Source: Notospermus geniculatus (Eukaryota > Nemertea > Pilidiophora > Heteronemertea > Lineidae). Taken from it: a stretch of 64,000 nucleotides of DNA. Position numbers and translations under genes: made by a program. This document shows positions 1 to 11,711 of the stretch, piece by piece (position 1 is the stretch's first letter; every line of letters starts with the position of its first letter). The notes below the pieces were generated by a model. The model saw nothing but the letters and a program-made list of their open reading frames with translations, ran no database searches and was not told where the DNA came from. The stretch covers positions 1 through 64,000 of the forward strand of contig NMRB01001357.1 of NCBI GenBank assembly GCA_002633025.1. The letters run 5' to 3'.

Positions 1-90
1 GTTATGCATACCGATGGTGGTACAACCCTGAAGTTATACCTGGAATAAGCTATACCTCCCCTATTCCACCTTTATGCATACGGGCCCAGG

Positions 91-209
91 TGATCTAATC
101 ACTCTTTATGAAATGCTGTCTAACTTGAACGTGCGATTATCCCCTGTTTAGTCAGCGTTTTTGCTAGTTGGTCGCGTCTAAGAGAAAAACACCCTTTATG
201 AATATGGCC
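91..209 (-). mobile_element. Partial inverted-repeat transposon, GGCC-ATATTCATAAAG family
   Basis: Read on the minus strand this starts GGCCATATTCATAAAGGGTG and continues with the same sequence as the left ends at 5289 and 7939. Only one end is present, so it is a truncated copy. It carries no coding capacity. Confidence 0.7.
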
Positions 210-215
210 CATAAT

Positions 216-420
216 CTCTAGACGTTGTTGTGATCTCGAGTCGTAGCTAAGAAAGACAACAGATGGCGCTGCACTTTCTCTAGACGTTGTGGTGATCTTG
301 AGCCGTAGCTAAGAAAGACAACAGATGGCGCTGCAAAAGAAAGACATCGTTGGTCATACTTTCTCTAGACGTTGTGGTGATCTCGAGTCGTAGCTAAGAA
401 AGACGACAGATGGCGCTGCT
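216..420. repeat. Three direct copies of a ~58-bp unit
   Basis: Units start at about 216, 278 and 363. Each runs from CTCTAGACGTTGTGGTGATC through a shared GTAGCTAAGAAAGAC core to AGATGGCGCTGC. A weaker copy lies near 900-935 and inverted copies lie at 978-1090, so this is one arm of a fold-back element. Repeated subterminal units of this kind are common in DNA transposon ends, where they may bind transposase (inference). Confidence 0.75.
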
Positions 421-977
421 GTCGTTCACATGATCTTTAGCGTGTTCGTTTACTTGCCTGGGCCTCACCTGGGTGAGACCCATCTGCGTTCTTTTTCGTG
501 TGACGTCATGATCTGGGGTCTGTCGGGCCTGCCCGAAGTAATCACCTCGCCGAGGTGATTAGTTGGGGAAGTATCCCAGAATGCCTTTCAACACAATGGC
601 GTCGAACATGCCGAATCCACCATTTTTACCCAAAGTGGATATAAATAATGGTTAACATGCAACTATAGATGCAGATAGGGAGGATAAAATTGCTGCTAGG
701 GCGACTTACATCTTCTGGTCGTCCATGTCGTCTGCTGGTGTGTCAGTGCCATTGCTCGCCGTCAGTTTGCCTGATCACGTGGTGCAAACTTACACGGGTG
801 AGACCCAACAGCGTTCGTGAATAAGGCTTTATTGAGCATGCGCGACGGTCGCTGAGAAATTTTCTCCGGGGAGGCCCAGGCAAGTAAACAAACACGCTAC
901 TTGAGTTGTAGCTAAGAAAGACGTAAGGTGGCGTGTCAGCGAAGAATGACGAAAACATCCGAAGTGTTACGAAGGAT

Positions 978-1115
978 ACAGCGCCATCTGACGTCTTTCT
1001 TACTACGACTCAAGATTACCACAACGTCTAAAGAAAGTGCAGCGCCATCTGTTGTCTTTCTTAGCTACGACTCGAGATCACCACAACGTCTTTATTTGCG
1101 GTTATAACCGCCCAT
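978..1115. repeat. Inverted partner arm of the 216-420 repeat
   Basis: Contains two reverse-complement copies of the unit at 216-420 and then ends with GCGGTTATAACCGCCCAT. The same end motif, TATGGGCGGTTA, starts the large elements at 19400 and 23519 and a fragment near 7879. This links the region to that element group. Confidence 0.6.
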
Positions 1116-1574
1116 ACTCTGGCAGTGTTTGTACGCGCCTGCTGAAATGCACAATCGCCAAAAACCAATATGATCGTGCCTCAAGAGAGAATTCGTGGCC
1201 GACGAGACGCGTCAAATCGAGCGGTGGGCATTTTTCAATAGCAGTAGGAGAGGACCAATCTTTTCCCAAAACGTGGAAAAAAATTACTACAGAATTTTTT
1301 TTGTCATTTTATGCATACACTGAGAATGGGAACCGATGTACATTGTATGTACAATATGAACGGTTCCACCCCATGTATTACCAATAGATAGAAACATGGC
1401 GCCTCAGGAGCAGACAAGCATGTTTTTAATTGTTTTACATGTATGTAATAAGAAATGCCGTTTTTCATGTATGTAATTTAACACAAAATGGGTCAAAATA
1501 CATGCTTTTCCGAGTAAAAGGCAGCGTTTGTCTATCTGTTTTTAATACATTTAATGGGTGTAAATCCAACAGTT
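1116..1574. other. No recognisable gene
   Basis: AT-rich single-copy-looking sequence. A short open frame crosses it but shows no splice-site context, no domain and no start context, and it begins inside the adjacent repeat. I see no feature I can support. Confidence 0.5.
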
Positions 1575-2866
1575 CAAAAGTTAGTTGTACACTCTTTTAG
1601 GAAAGTAAAAGGACAGCACGTTTACCTAAATATCTCAAAAACCATTGGAGCTACAGCAATTGTATTTGCACCCAATCTGTACCAACATGTTGGGCATAGA
1701 ACCATGGGGTTTTGCCAAATATCAATTTTAATTAATTAAGATAAAAATGACAGTTTATAAAATCACTTTTTTGACAATTTTTGAAAAATCGTCCGATTTC
1801 AGATTTTCTTTCTTCATTATATTCAACTTGCCTGACTGACCAACATCTGCAACTTTTCCCTTTTAAAATATCAAGAGAAAATGCCTCTTTTGGCATTTTT
1901 TAGCAAAAATAATTCCCACTCACACGGTCATGTAGAAACACCTCTGGGACAGCCCCTCTTTACGAATTTTATAGTGTGAAGTCTAGGCCTGGGGCTGTTC
2001 CAGTTCAGTTATCACATTATGCACCAAATGAGGAAGTGACACTGACTTCAACCCATGCCTACAGTGCAAAGCCTCATCAATACCATGAATTGGCTTTTAT
2101 TGTAAAAAGAAGTTAGGTCATACTGTCAATATAACTAGAGTCGTGGGAGGCCACAGGTTTTGTTGATCACTGTCTGTTATGACGCCAAGATTCCCTGGTA
2201 AAGAGGGGCTGTCCCAGAGGTGTTGACTGTATGAGTGGGATTTTTTTGCAGGAAAATGCTAAAAGAGGCATTTTCTCTTGGGATTTTAAAGGACCACAGT
2301 ATTGCTTCCCAATCCTGCGTTACACCTACCCGCGTTAAGGGGAGACCTCTATTAACGACTTGTAAACTACGCATGCAACTAGTCTCGCGCAGCCAGCCGT
2401 TTCGTTCCGCAGTACTGCTACACAAACTTGTTCGATCCCCAGCGGCTGGGTGACCGAGACTGTAATCATACATTCTCCAACACTGGGGCGAAAGGCTTAA
2501 CTACAGTATTGGAGCATGGTGCCGGTGGCGCCGGCTGTCGACAGAAAGATGCAATACAGTGGTCCTTTAAAAGGGAAAAGTTGCAGAAGTTAGTCAGTCA
2601 GGCCAGTTGAATGTAATGAAGAAAGAAAATTTGAAATCGGACGATTTTGCAACGATTTTTCAAAAATTGTGAAAAAGTGATTTTACAAATTTGTCATTTT
2701 TCTCTCAATTAATTAAAATTGATTTTTGGCAAAACACCATGGTTCTATGCCCAACGTGTTGCTACAGATTGGGTGCAATTTATTGCTGTAGCTCCAATGG
2801 TTTTTGAGATATTTAGGAAAACTTACTGTCCTATTACTTTCCTACAAGAGTGTACATGTTCATTGG
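1575..2866. repeat. Large fold-back element, arms about 1575-1975 and 2190-2866
   Basis: The left arm is repeated in reverse complement in the right arm with a moderate number of substitutions. The centre at 1976-2189 is unpaired. The right arm is longer only because a separate small transposon has inserted at 2290-2566; the left arm shows the uninterrupted sequence. Open frames in the arms are shadows of the repeat. Confidence 0.8.
2290..2566. mobile_element. 277-bp TTAA-flanked MITE
   Basis: Ends are AGGACCACAGTATTGC and its reverse complement GCAATACAGTGGTCCT. TTAA lies directly outside both ends (2286-2289 and 2567-2570). The opposite arm of the host palindrome, near 1858-1870, keeps a single TTAA with no insert, so the insertion boundaries are proved internally. 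TTAA duplication is the hallmark of piggyBac-type transposases; the superfamily assignment is inference. Confidence 0.85.
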
Positions 2867-3944
2867 GTCCCATTGTCCTGTACAAAGTTCAGTTCTTGGG
2901 TCCAACAATTAAGTCAGTTCCAAAAATCCAATTGGTCGTAACTTCCGTAGCTTGCTGTTTTCAGTCACCTATCGACATATCAGAAAGTTTGGTTCATTTA
3001 CGAGATCGTACAGCTTCGCCATCTAGCGGAGAGATAACGCAATGTAGTTTCAATGAAAGTGACCGAAAGTCACGATTAAAATCCGCTGTCTATGTCTGCA
3101 CGGGCTGAGAAAGTACACCATCAAAAGTCAATAACGTAAGATGACAATATAATAATTCTCATTTCATTATCAGAGAACGATCAAATCAGTGGATTGATGT
3201 GTCATTTTGATTCCAAAGTGGGCGATTTTTGCAAAAAAACAGGGGGTTTCCTTGGGAATTCCCGCCTTTTCGCCGGCCTGGAGCACGCTGTCCAACCATC
3301 AGAAGCAGTTCTTGAATATTTAATATTTACCCTATGACCTTTCAAAGACCACCATCTGATTGGCCTATTCAATATTGTGTCAACGGTCACAAATACCAAG
3401 CCCACCGCCCAAGTGGCAGCCTCATGTTCAGGTATGACAGGTATTCATCAAACACTTTGTACTGCCAGTTCAATATAACTTTTGTGTCGCGTGGCCTAAA
3501 TGAAGGATTCTGTCCATTCTAATCTTCCCCTAAAATCCAAACTTCTGAACCTGGATACTCATCAGCATGATCAGACCCATTTGCTTCTTCTAGGCCTACT
3601 ACCGCACACCCCTCAAGCTAATGGAACGGCCCACCTCAACCTAACGCCGCGTATCGTGTGCTATTTTTAGCCGCTGGCACATGAAACAAACTGGGACAAA
3701 CTTTCTGATATGGGGAAAATCTGTTTTAAAAAGCGTGTAAAAAATTTCCCCAGGTGGGATTGATGGGGATTTTTGCTATCTGATTGAGGAGCCTTTAACA
3801 AACATAGTGACACATGTTTCATTTATGTAGTATTTTTTCCCGGGTTTAACCCTTCTCCTATGGTTTGAGTTAGCCTACCTAGGAAGAAATCAGTTAACTG
3901 CAAGGAGTTACATGTAAAGAATGAAGATCTCTACTGATAGTAAA
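2867..3944. other. No recognisable gene
   Basis: Mixed AT-rich intergenic sequence with several short open frames in different phases. No conserved motif, splice pair or terminal repeat was recognised. Confidence 0.45.
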
Positions 3945-4030
3945 TTCAATCGGGATTCGAACCTTTCACATAGGGCAACCTCGCCAGCATTCAGGGACAA
4001 CGACGTTAACAGCTAGGCCAATAAATCCCA
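3945..4030 (-). repeat. tRNA-derived SINE-like sequence
   Basis: On the minus strand a box A-like TTGGCCTAGCTGTTAACG (near 4002-4021) is followed by a perfect box B-like GGTTCGAATCCC (near 3951-3962). The spacer shares GCTGGCGA and GCC-TATGTGAAAGG-like words with the copy at 11213-11300, so the two belong to one tRNA-derived family. It does not fold as a clean tRNA. Confidence 0.5.
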
Positions 4031-4816
4031 TCTGGTGCTCACCGGTCTATGTGGCCTGACGGCCATCTAGCCTGGTTCGAATCCATCACATTTCCCGTTT
4101 CTGAGGGGGCGAGAGCCTCAGCCAATCATCGGGGCGCGAAGGAAAATTGACGTGCCAATCAAAATCCATGTTACAAATTCGAGCGTGAAGAGCAAAGAAA
4201 GTGTCCAACGGTGATTTGTTTCGCGAGTTCTGATTGGCTCGGTGGCGGGGTCGAGTAGGGGTCAGGTTCATTAATAATTTATGCATTAACGGAAAAGATG
4301 ACATGATTCGGACAAGGCTAAAGACGGAGTCGATAGCCTTGTTTGGACAAGATGATAAATCCCCATCCACAAAACATGAATGCTCCTCTCTTGACACTGC
4401 TGTTGCTGGAAATGTGGATAAACTTCCGATTAGGCTTAAGCTACATGTACATATTGCACTCTGAACCACAGAGTCATGACTTTTATTTAAATTCATTGAC
4501 TCTGATGTATCATGGCCGCCATACTGCAGAGACTACTTATTTTCAGTGGTCATGTGATCTCATCTGGTCATGTGACAAACAAGATGGCCGGAAAACGCCG
4601 AGATGTCGTTATAAAATAGATCACCAATAACACCGACGGAAAAACCTGCTATAAACACCGGTTTAACGCCTGTTTAATGATGGAATAAATATATTCATCA
4701 GCTATGTACACGATGTATGTTGAATTGCAAGCAAAACTGTCGTCGTTTCAAGGGACTATTCAACATGCGGATGCAACTTGGATGTTAGTCGGTCAAGCTT
4801 CTCACTTCCGGCGCAG
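4031..4816. other. No recognisable gene
   Basis: Contains another isolated box B-like GGTTCGAATCC near 4073-4083 and several short open frames on both strands without coding signatures. Nothing else is supported. Confidence 0.4.
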
Positions 4817-5135
4817 TGCGGTCATCTTCGATAATCGAAGGCCGATCTGCTCTCCACTGCGTTACATCGCACATCACCCTTCGAGAAATTGACCGGTCCA
4901 CGGCGTATCTCCCGCCTCGAGAAGAAGAGGCCAATCAGAATCGGTGTTGTAAAATTTGAATCGTGGTACAAATAGTGGTAGCCGAAGACCCGATATAAAG
5001 TGCAATATGGTTGGTCGACCGGTAAAGTTGGCATCGTGCCAAGATACGCCGCCGTCTGGTCTATTTCTCGAAGGGTGATGTGCGATGTAACGTAGTGGTG
5101 AGCAGATTGGCCTTCGATCATCGAAGATGAGTGCG
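4817..5135. repeat. Fold-back element with ~78-bp arms
   Basis: The arm at 4817-4894 and the arm at 5058-5135 are reverse complements with few mismatches, including the word TTACATCGCACATCACCCTT and its partner. The loop is about 160 bp. Open frames here come from the palindrome. A related fragment (ACGAAGATGACGTCGATTG) recurs near 5227 and 12372. Confidence 0.75.
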
Positions 5136-5288
5136 GTAGAATTCACCTCTGTATCGCTGCGCAAGATGGCGCCCATAATACAGTCGAGATATGTACGGAG
5201 ACCCGTCGGAAATTGCCGAAGTACATACGAAGATGACGTCGATTGGTACATATTGTTGTGGTTGAAAATTTGCGAAATTCGGAGACTG

Positions 5289-6130
5289 GGCCATATTCAT
5301 AAAGGGTGTTTTTCTCTTAGACGCGACTAACTAAACTGACTAAACAGGGGATAATCGCACGTTCAAGTTAGACAGCATTTCATAAAGAGTGATTAGATCA
5401 AGAGATGTTTAACTAACGTACAAAAACAGACACCCGCGTGCAAGTAACAAAAGAAATGTTAAACGTACCAAGGGGCTTGTTTATCTCGCGTACAAACTGT
5501 CATTTCGCCTTAGGCGCGCTAAGCTTCGCAATGAATCCACTCCGTATCCTCGAATTAGGTGCAGAGGAAGCATGGGAAGAGGCAGAACGAAGGCAGTCTG
5601 TTGATTTGCGTGTTTTTACAGATCATACAAATCCAGGAATCACGTGCCACAGCATCCCATGCCACTTGCTTCTTCTGATTGGCTGTAGCATCTGAACGTT
5701 TGTTTTCAATCACATCTTTTTGAATGTTTCAGCCTCAATTAGCCACATATCTGCTGATTGGCTGCAAAATTGGCAGCTCGTTTTTTCGACATGTTGGGCA
5801 GTTAAGCCTAGTTCATACTTCGACGCAAAACCATCGGCGTCCGGCGCGCAATCAAAATCTACGATGCCATGCATGACCGGGGCCTTTGTTCTGACATGTT
5901 ACGTACTTCGTTACATGATCTTTCAGTGATTGGGAATGCCCGCAGCAAGAAAATCGCTGATTAAGCGGGAAGTTAGACGCGGACAGATAAACGGGCGATC
6001 ATCTCTTGTTGTGAATTGCGATCATCAAGGGTGTTTATCCACACACGTACAAACCTGCTTTAACCAGCGTACAAAAGTTATCCGCGTCTATAGGCTAATC
6101 GCGCGATGATCACCCTTTATGAACACGGCC
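5289..6130. mobile_element. ~840-bp inverted-repeat DNA transposon, non-autonomous
   Basis: Left end GGCCATATTCATAAAGGGTG and right end CACCCTTTATGAACACGGCC pair over about 20 bp. Flanks are CTG and CTT, consistent with a decayed 3-bp target duplication. Partial copies lie at 91-209 and 7939-8136. No transposase frame is present. Near 5812-5860 it contains a piece similar to the repeat at 34104-34560. Confidence 0.7.
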
Positions 6131-6274
6131 CTTTATGTTTATCATTTTGTGTGCCGTGTTTTTTGTGCTCTATGTTGGATACCACATTGTAATCGTAATA
6201 TTTTTTCCTCGAGAGGTCATTTGATTGAAAAAGAAATAACTAATTCTAATTCTGAGGCTCATTCGATCCTACAG

Positions 6275-6508
6275 GCTTTGCCGCCCATGGCTATTCGTGT
6301 AGCCATGCTGATTGTCCGAATAAAGATCTTTTGACATTTCATGGAGGAAAAACACAATTCTGCGCAGCTCTGTGTGAGAAATCAGAGAATTGCTCTGCCT
6401 TCATGTTCATTAGTCCGAATAATTTTGGACCATGTATTTGCATTTTGAAAGCGGCAGCTTGTAGAGAGCTTGCTTCACATGCTGATTATGCTTACTACAA
6501 TAAAATCG
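6275..6508 (+). CDS. PAN/Apple-like domain exon, phase 1-1
   Basis: Internal exon bounded by an acceptor (CCTACAG) and a consensus donor (GTAAGT), 234 nt, phase 1 on both sides. It encodes about 78 residues with GYSCSHADCP near the start, then FCAALCEKSENCSAF, CICILKAAAC and a final YAYYNK. The spacing of cysteines, the aromatic after the central Cys and the Tyr-Tyr end match the PAN/Apple fold, an extracellular adhesion module. It is upstream of the signal-peptide exon at 16981, so it belongs to another gene whose other exons I do not see, or is a stray duplicated module. The nearest PAN exon (35520) has the same phases. Confidence 0.65.
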
Positions 6509-6552
6509 GTAAGTCTGTTCTATTACTCGTTGACAGAAGTAAATCTACTTAA

Positions 6553-6837
6553 GGGGGCGGTAGCCATAAGGAAGCGCACAGCAAATGGCGACTGAAAACA
6601 ATTCATATTTTCTTCAAGCAAAAAGGTAGCATTTCTATGAAATTGCTACTCTTGTTCTACATATCTGAATTGTAAACGATGTGCTTTCATCTTTCATTAA
6701 TCAGCTAATTAAGCAAACAATGAGACCATGTCCTTGACGCATAATTTTATTAACAATACATGGCTATTCATAAATAAGACGGTTCAACCTTCGACCGCCG
6801 CACTAAAACGGCGCTGTATGTTTCCACTACCGCCCCC
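6553..6837. mobile_element. 285-bp TTAA-flanked MITE
   Basis: Perfect 11-bp terminal repeats GGGGGCGGTAG / CTACCGCCCCC, with TTAA immediately outside each end (6549-6552 and 6838-6841). It lies 44 bp after the donor of the PAN-like exon. No coding capacity. Confidence 0.85.
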
Positions 6838-6841
6838 TTAA

Positions 6842-7878
6842 AATATTTCTTGGAATCTTAAAACACCTAAAAACTTCTTGTTTTCGTCATTATGAAGGGA
6901 AAAACTATCGATTGCGTTCATGAAGAAAAAAACATGGATGTTTGAGATTGAAACCCTCAGGTCATATGTGATGTCAGAATAGTGGAAATCGTGCGACCGT
7001 ATTCTTGCAGATTTTCCGAAGCTACCACAAGTTCGATTCGTCAAATCAGCAAAGTTCACGAATGGTGCAATTCTGGCGACATACATGGACATCTCGATCC
7101 TTCAATGCGGCCTCTACTGCCTACGATTTCTACACTGCAAAGGAATTTCATATCTTTATTCAAGGATCTGTCACCTTGTGACTATTTTCTTGTATGGACG
7201 TGGTAGGTATGCAGCAGTGCCGTTGGGTGTTGGCAAGACGTTTTCTCATTGAAGTGTAGGGGCAACTATACTTGCGGATGTAGAAAATCGAATCCGACAC
7301 CATCGTCGAAGTAGAAATTTAGCTATGATTGTATCAACAGTGGGTTGGATGTTGCGAAATTCCTTGTCATGTATAGGCCTTCATACATGGATTGACAACA
7401 GGCAAAAGTAATCTTTTCAACTACAGGCAGGCGTCTCATACGTCTGTCTGTACTTAGGGGGAGGAGGGAGGTTTTTGGGGACCCTGGGGCTTACTAACCA
7501 GTGTATCCACTATAAAAAGACAAGGCCTGCAACTGTTCATTCACCTGTCCGAGACACTCACTCACTTCAAACGCTCTGTACATCACTGAAAACACACTGA
7601 CAACCCACAAACCTGATATCACTGTGAACTATAATAATTATTCCATTGTTTGAAATCCACAATTTAGCTCCACATTGACTCTGTATGATCCTTTCACGCA
7701 AAAAAATCAACAAAAATCACCATGAAATCTGCTCTCCTGATCATACATCCCCCTTGTAGTGGTCGCACTTGTTATTCTTGTGATTTTCTGTTTACATTTT
7801 TGTACGTTAATGTATTTTAGCGGGAAACCGTGTGCACAGGCGCGGCGGGAGTTAGTCTTCTGCAATGGCGTGTACAGT
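6842..7878. other. No recognisable gene
   Basis: Intronic or intergenic sequence after the PAN-like exon. Short frames on both strands lack splice support or motifs. A TATA-like CTATAAAAAG near 7510 is followed by no convincing first exon. Confidence 0.4.
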
Positions 7879-7938
7879 TATGGGCGGTTAAACCCGCATT
7901 TTTAAGACGTTGGCAAAACAAGACGTTGAGAGACATAG
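7879..7938 (+). mobile_element. Truncated end of the TATGGGCGG-family element
   Basis: Starts TATGGGCGGTTAAACCCGC and carries AAGACGTTG words like those at 216-420, then is cut off by the next element at 7939. Confidence 0.5.
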
Positions 7939-8136
7939 GGCCATATTCATAAAGGGTGTTTTTCTCCTAGACGCGACTAACTACCAAAAACGCTGACTAA
8001 ACAGGGGATAATCGCACGTTCAAGTTAGACAGTATTTCATAAAGAGTGATTAGATCACCAGACGTTTAACCAACGTACAAAAGTAGACACCCGCGTGCAA
8101 GTAACAAAAGAAATGTTAAACGTCCCAAGGGGCTTG
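7939..8136 (+). mobile_element. Left part of a GGCC-ATATTCATAAAG family transposon
   Basis: Matches 5289-5485 closely, including the shared stretch ending CCAAGGGGCTTG. No right end is found nearby, so the copy is truncated. Confidence 0.65.
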
Positions 8137-9203
8137 ATACCATGGTAACCATCTTGATGAGGCCGAAATTTGATTGGATGTTGGTGCGTGGTGATGTTGC
8201 ATCATGCCTAGCACGAATGAAGATAAAAAGTGTGTGCTTGCCAAGAGAGCGGGCGTTGAGGACCCATATAATTGCACTTTCTGTGTTTTTGGTTATGGCC
8301 ACCTGCTGGCCCAATCTGAACGTCAGAGAACGATTCGTACCAGCATCGTATCTCTGATGTATATCGCACAGCGCCATATTGCTCTGGGATCTACTTCTTC
8401 GGTCATGTTCAACAAGACTGTTCAAATCTATCGATCTGAATGATCTAGCCTAAGTTACCAATTAGCATTCTGCATAATGCATCGTGTAGAAATCGCTAAC
8501 CTCTTCCTACACTCTGCAGCAAGCAGCCAGATTCCGTGTTCAACGCTTTGGGATTTTCTCGTGCGCCCAATCAGAAGCCTCGGTTCTCTCGCTATAATTT
8601 ATTCAATACGAGTACGCCGTTCAACGTCCTAGCGAACAACACTAACCTGCTGGTATACTTTTGACTTCCCACTGCCAGTCCTACAACAGACTAACAAATA
8701 ATCTCCATCGAATATTGCCTCCACGACTTCTTTTCGAGTACTTTTAAGTCCTTCCACGGATACTTTGCATTCGAATCAAGTTTCATCGAGCCCGCCATCT
8801 TGTCATCATAACAGAGAAGCTTTGCCGTGATTGGTTGGGACCGGTGAAATCATTGAACACGGAAAGTGGTTTGCTTGCGTGAAGGTCAAGGGAGGAGAAG
8901 CCGAGTCTTGACCTGAACTCAGTGAAGATGCCAATTAGGGATTGTGAGTGACACATAGAAAAATGAGTTGAAGCATGTTACCTTTACCTGATGAAGGGTT
9001 ACTCACGCTATAGCAGCAGGTTGAACTTCTCACGTGGTGAAGCGAAGGCTGGTCGGCCATTTTTCTTTCGACATTGTATCAGCCCGCTGGCCTCGCTGTT
9101 ATCACTGGCTAAAAAGTAAAATCTGCCTAAATCCACTGAATAACTTCAGATTCTACAATAAATAAAATTATCCCACCGATATAATGTGCAAAGAATCCAT
9201 TAA
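8137..9203. other. No recognisable gene; one short dispersed repeat
   Basis: Near 8168-8235 there is a diverged copy of the GGATGTTGGTGCATGGTG word block that also occurs inside the elements at 19.8, 21.4, 23.97 and 25.7 kb. The rest shows no coding or repeat structure I can define. Confidence 0.4.
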
Positions 9204-9305
9204 AGCTGACATCTTTGCATTACGCCAGCGCTTCGGCTGAATAAAAAAATACCTACCGCTCCACAGCACGTGGCGCGGCAGGTAGATGAAGTTCAAACGT
9301 CCAGG

Positions 9306-10018
9306 GGAGACCGCATAGAAACTCCGCTACGGACTAGCGGGGTCAGTCGATAGTGAACGGAGCCTTAGCGGAGGTTCTATGCGGCCACTTGTTGATATTG
9401 AGCGCATAGAAACCCCGACAGCTGGCGGCCCGCTAGCAGTACCGATATGGAGGACGCAAAGAAATTCGCCAGGCTGTCGGTGACGCTGTCGCCAGGCCAA
9501 ATCGCTGGAGGAACTAAGAGCACCTCCAGTGAGCCCGCTTGTAATTGTAGAGGACCATTCGTCGACCTGTGGCACGTAGAAGCAGATGCATTTTTTGGTT
9601 TTCGTGAAGATTTACCTCACGGTAGAAATTTTCGTCCAAAATTAAGCTGTGCGAGGATTTTACTGATGATGAATTCATCAGAAAATATCGACAGCTAGCG
9701 GCCCGCTAGCAGTAGAGGGCGCATAGAAATCCGCCGGCACTGTCGGCGAGAGTAAAATGAGCGAGGTTACGGCATGTCCTTGTGGGCAAAGTGGGCAAAC
9801 TATTACGAAATTCCGAGAGGGGGAACAATGGAAATGCCTGTGGGGCCCACGACGGCAGCGCGATAGGTAAACTTCCAACAGCTTATCGGCGGACTTCACT
9901 AGCGGGGTCCTATCGGCGGTTCTATGCGGCCTCCAGAATTACCCCGATACGGTATCGGGCGACAAGGTCCCGCTAGGGACTAGCGGGCCGTTCACTAGCG
10001 GAGTTTCTATGCGGTCCC
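9306..10018. mobile_element. ~710-bp nested inverted-repeat element
   Basis: Left end GGAGACCGCATAGAAACTCC pairs with right end GGAGTTTCTATGCGGTCCCC. CCAGG lies on both sides, suggesting a 5-bp duplication. The interior repeats words such as CTAGCGGGG and CATAGAAACC in both orientations. The last 90 bp are duplicated at 11302-11391, pointing to a second, partial copy or a rearrangement. Confidence 0.65.
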
Positions 10019-10023
10019 CCCAG

Positions 10024-11212
10024 GTCATTTACGGTCGTACCCTCCCTGAATGCCCTGGGGACATCCATCCCGTTTCGTTGGAGGAGAGAGACATTCCTTC
10101 ACGTGTACTGGCCAATTGGTAATTCACAAATAAACCATGCAGTGCAGTGGGAAAATGCCAATTGACGTAATAACCAAATATCGCGCCAAGTGCTGCAATG
10201 TCTGCATATATAGATCTGGTGTTACGAGTTACAAGATACCGGGCTCATAGCATTGTATCTCATTCCATAATTTATGCACGCTATCGAATGAGGGATGCCC
10301 AAACACATCAACTGGATCATACCTTCGTGTTCTGGTTCCATTGTTTCATCCTCGTTATCTTGATAATCCGTGAGAATCATGTTGACGCGAAGTTAATTCA
10401 GGAATAATCAGAAACTCAGCCGCCATTTTGGGAATGACCAAGATGGGATAGAAGCTTCACTGTGATTGGCTGGATTCGGCGGAGTTCAGTACGCCGCTGC
10501 TTCCCCAACGAAATGGCTAGGATGTCGCCAGGGTCTGAACCAAGCGCGAGAAGGGGAGCCGGTTGTGAAGACCCTGGGTGGTCTAACATGTTCTCGAGGT
10601 ATTACAAAGGGCGTGTATATTTCTGTGGACCACCACACAGCGGCGGGTGTGGTGTTTTTGTTCATGCCGTTCAGCTTTGAAATACGCCCCAGGTCGTAGC
10701 TCTACCTGGTGACCATAATATACAAAACAATGAAAAGAAAAAATCCAATGTATATTTATTTCTTTATTATAGTAACAAGAAACGACATATACATCATACA
10801 ATTTACATATAAATAGTCCCAGTCCTTCTGGACTTAATTGTAAACTGAGGCGCTCACTCAGTCTCTGTATACCAATATGCGAACTGCACAACATTACAGA
10901 GACTGAGACCAACGTTCCGAAATTTTGTTACGAGAATGTCTTACTCTAATATGACAGAGAAAATTTTCCTACTAGGACTAAGACTAGGACTAAGGTATTT
11001 CTTTTCCCTAAGTAAAAATTCATCTGGTAGAAGGACGCGATGACTTTCACCTTAGAAACCCGTTTCTATTAATTTCATATTATTTGCATCTCCTTTATGT
11101 GACCCCTAGCATAACATAAAACTGTTTGGGTTCGGAGATTGTTTGGGCTACTCGCAGGGTACTGATGGACGCCTCGTTTAACATAGGCCATTGAACCATC
11201 TTTTTTAAGATG
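10024..11212. other. No recognisable gene
   Basis: Lies between the two GCGGTCCCCCCAGG end copies inside the larger element. Open frames here on both strands lack motifs. Apparent promoter-like or splice-like words are isolated. Confidence 0.4.
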
Positions 11213-11300
11213 GGGATTTGGCCTAGTGGTTAAGGCGTACTGCCCCTTAGTGCTGGCGATTGATGCCTTATATGCAAGGGTCCGTGGGTTCGAATCTGGT
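11213..11300 (+). repeat. tRNA-derived SINE-like sequence
   Basis: Box A-like TTTGGCCTAGTGGTTAAGG near 11217-11235 and box B-like GGGTTCGAATC near 11286-11296. Shares spacer words with the minus-strand copy at 3945-4030. It abuts the duplicated transposon end at 11302. Confidence 0.55.
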
Positions 11301-11301
11301 A

Positions 11302-11391
11302 CAGAATTACCCCGATACGGTATCGGGCGACAAGGTCCCGCTAGGGACGAGCGGGCCGTTCACTAGCGGAGTTTCTATGCGGTCCCCCCAG
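11302..11391 (+). mobile_element. Duplicate 90-bp right end of the 9306-10018 element
   Basis: Nearly identical to 9934-10023, including CCCCGATACGGTATCGGGCG and the GGAGTTTCTATGCGGTCCCC end. Confidence 0.75.
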
Positions 11392-11442
11392 GGTCCTTCA
11401 TCGAACACCTCTCTCCAGACCACCATTACCCCAAATACCATG

Positions 11443-11711
11443 TACCTGCCATCCTCACCAAATTCCTAACCCATCCGCCATTTTGGTTCCATTGACCAAC
11501 GCCCTGAGTGCATGACCCCGTATGCAGGACACGAAATTATGAGTTGTGGTATGCTTCAAACCCACAAGCTTTTGCATAATCATAAGGCATCAGGCCTATA
11601 TGTTGACCGAGTATGTGTATTTCGTTTCGCATACGGGGTCATGCACTCAGGGCGTTGGTCAATGGAACCAAAATGGCGGATGGGTTAGGAATTTGGTGAG
11701 AATGGCAGGTA
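11443..11711. repeat. Fold-back repeat with ~83-bp arms
   Basis: Arms at 11443-11525 and 11629-11711 are almost perfect reverse complements; the loop is about 100 bp. It lies inside the 9204-12165 element. Confidence 0.8.

Noticed and set aside
1037-1387. 116-codon plus-strand open frame
   Set aside because: It starts inside an inverted transposon arm and shows no domain, splice context or codon bias.
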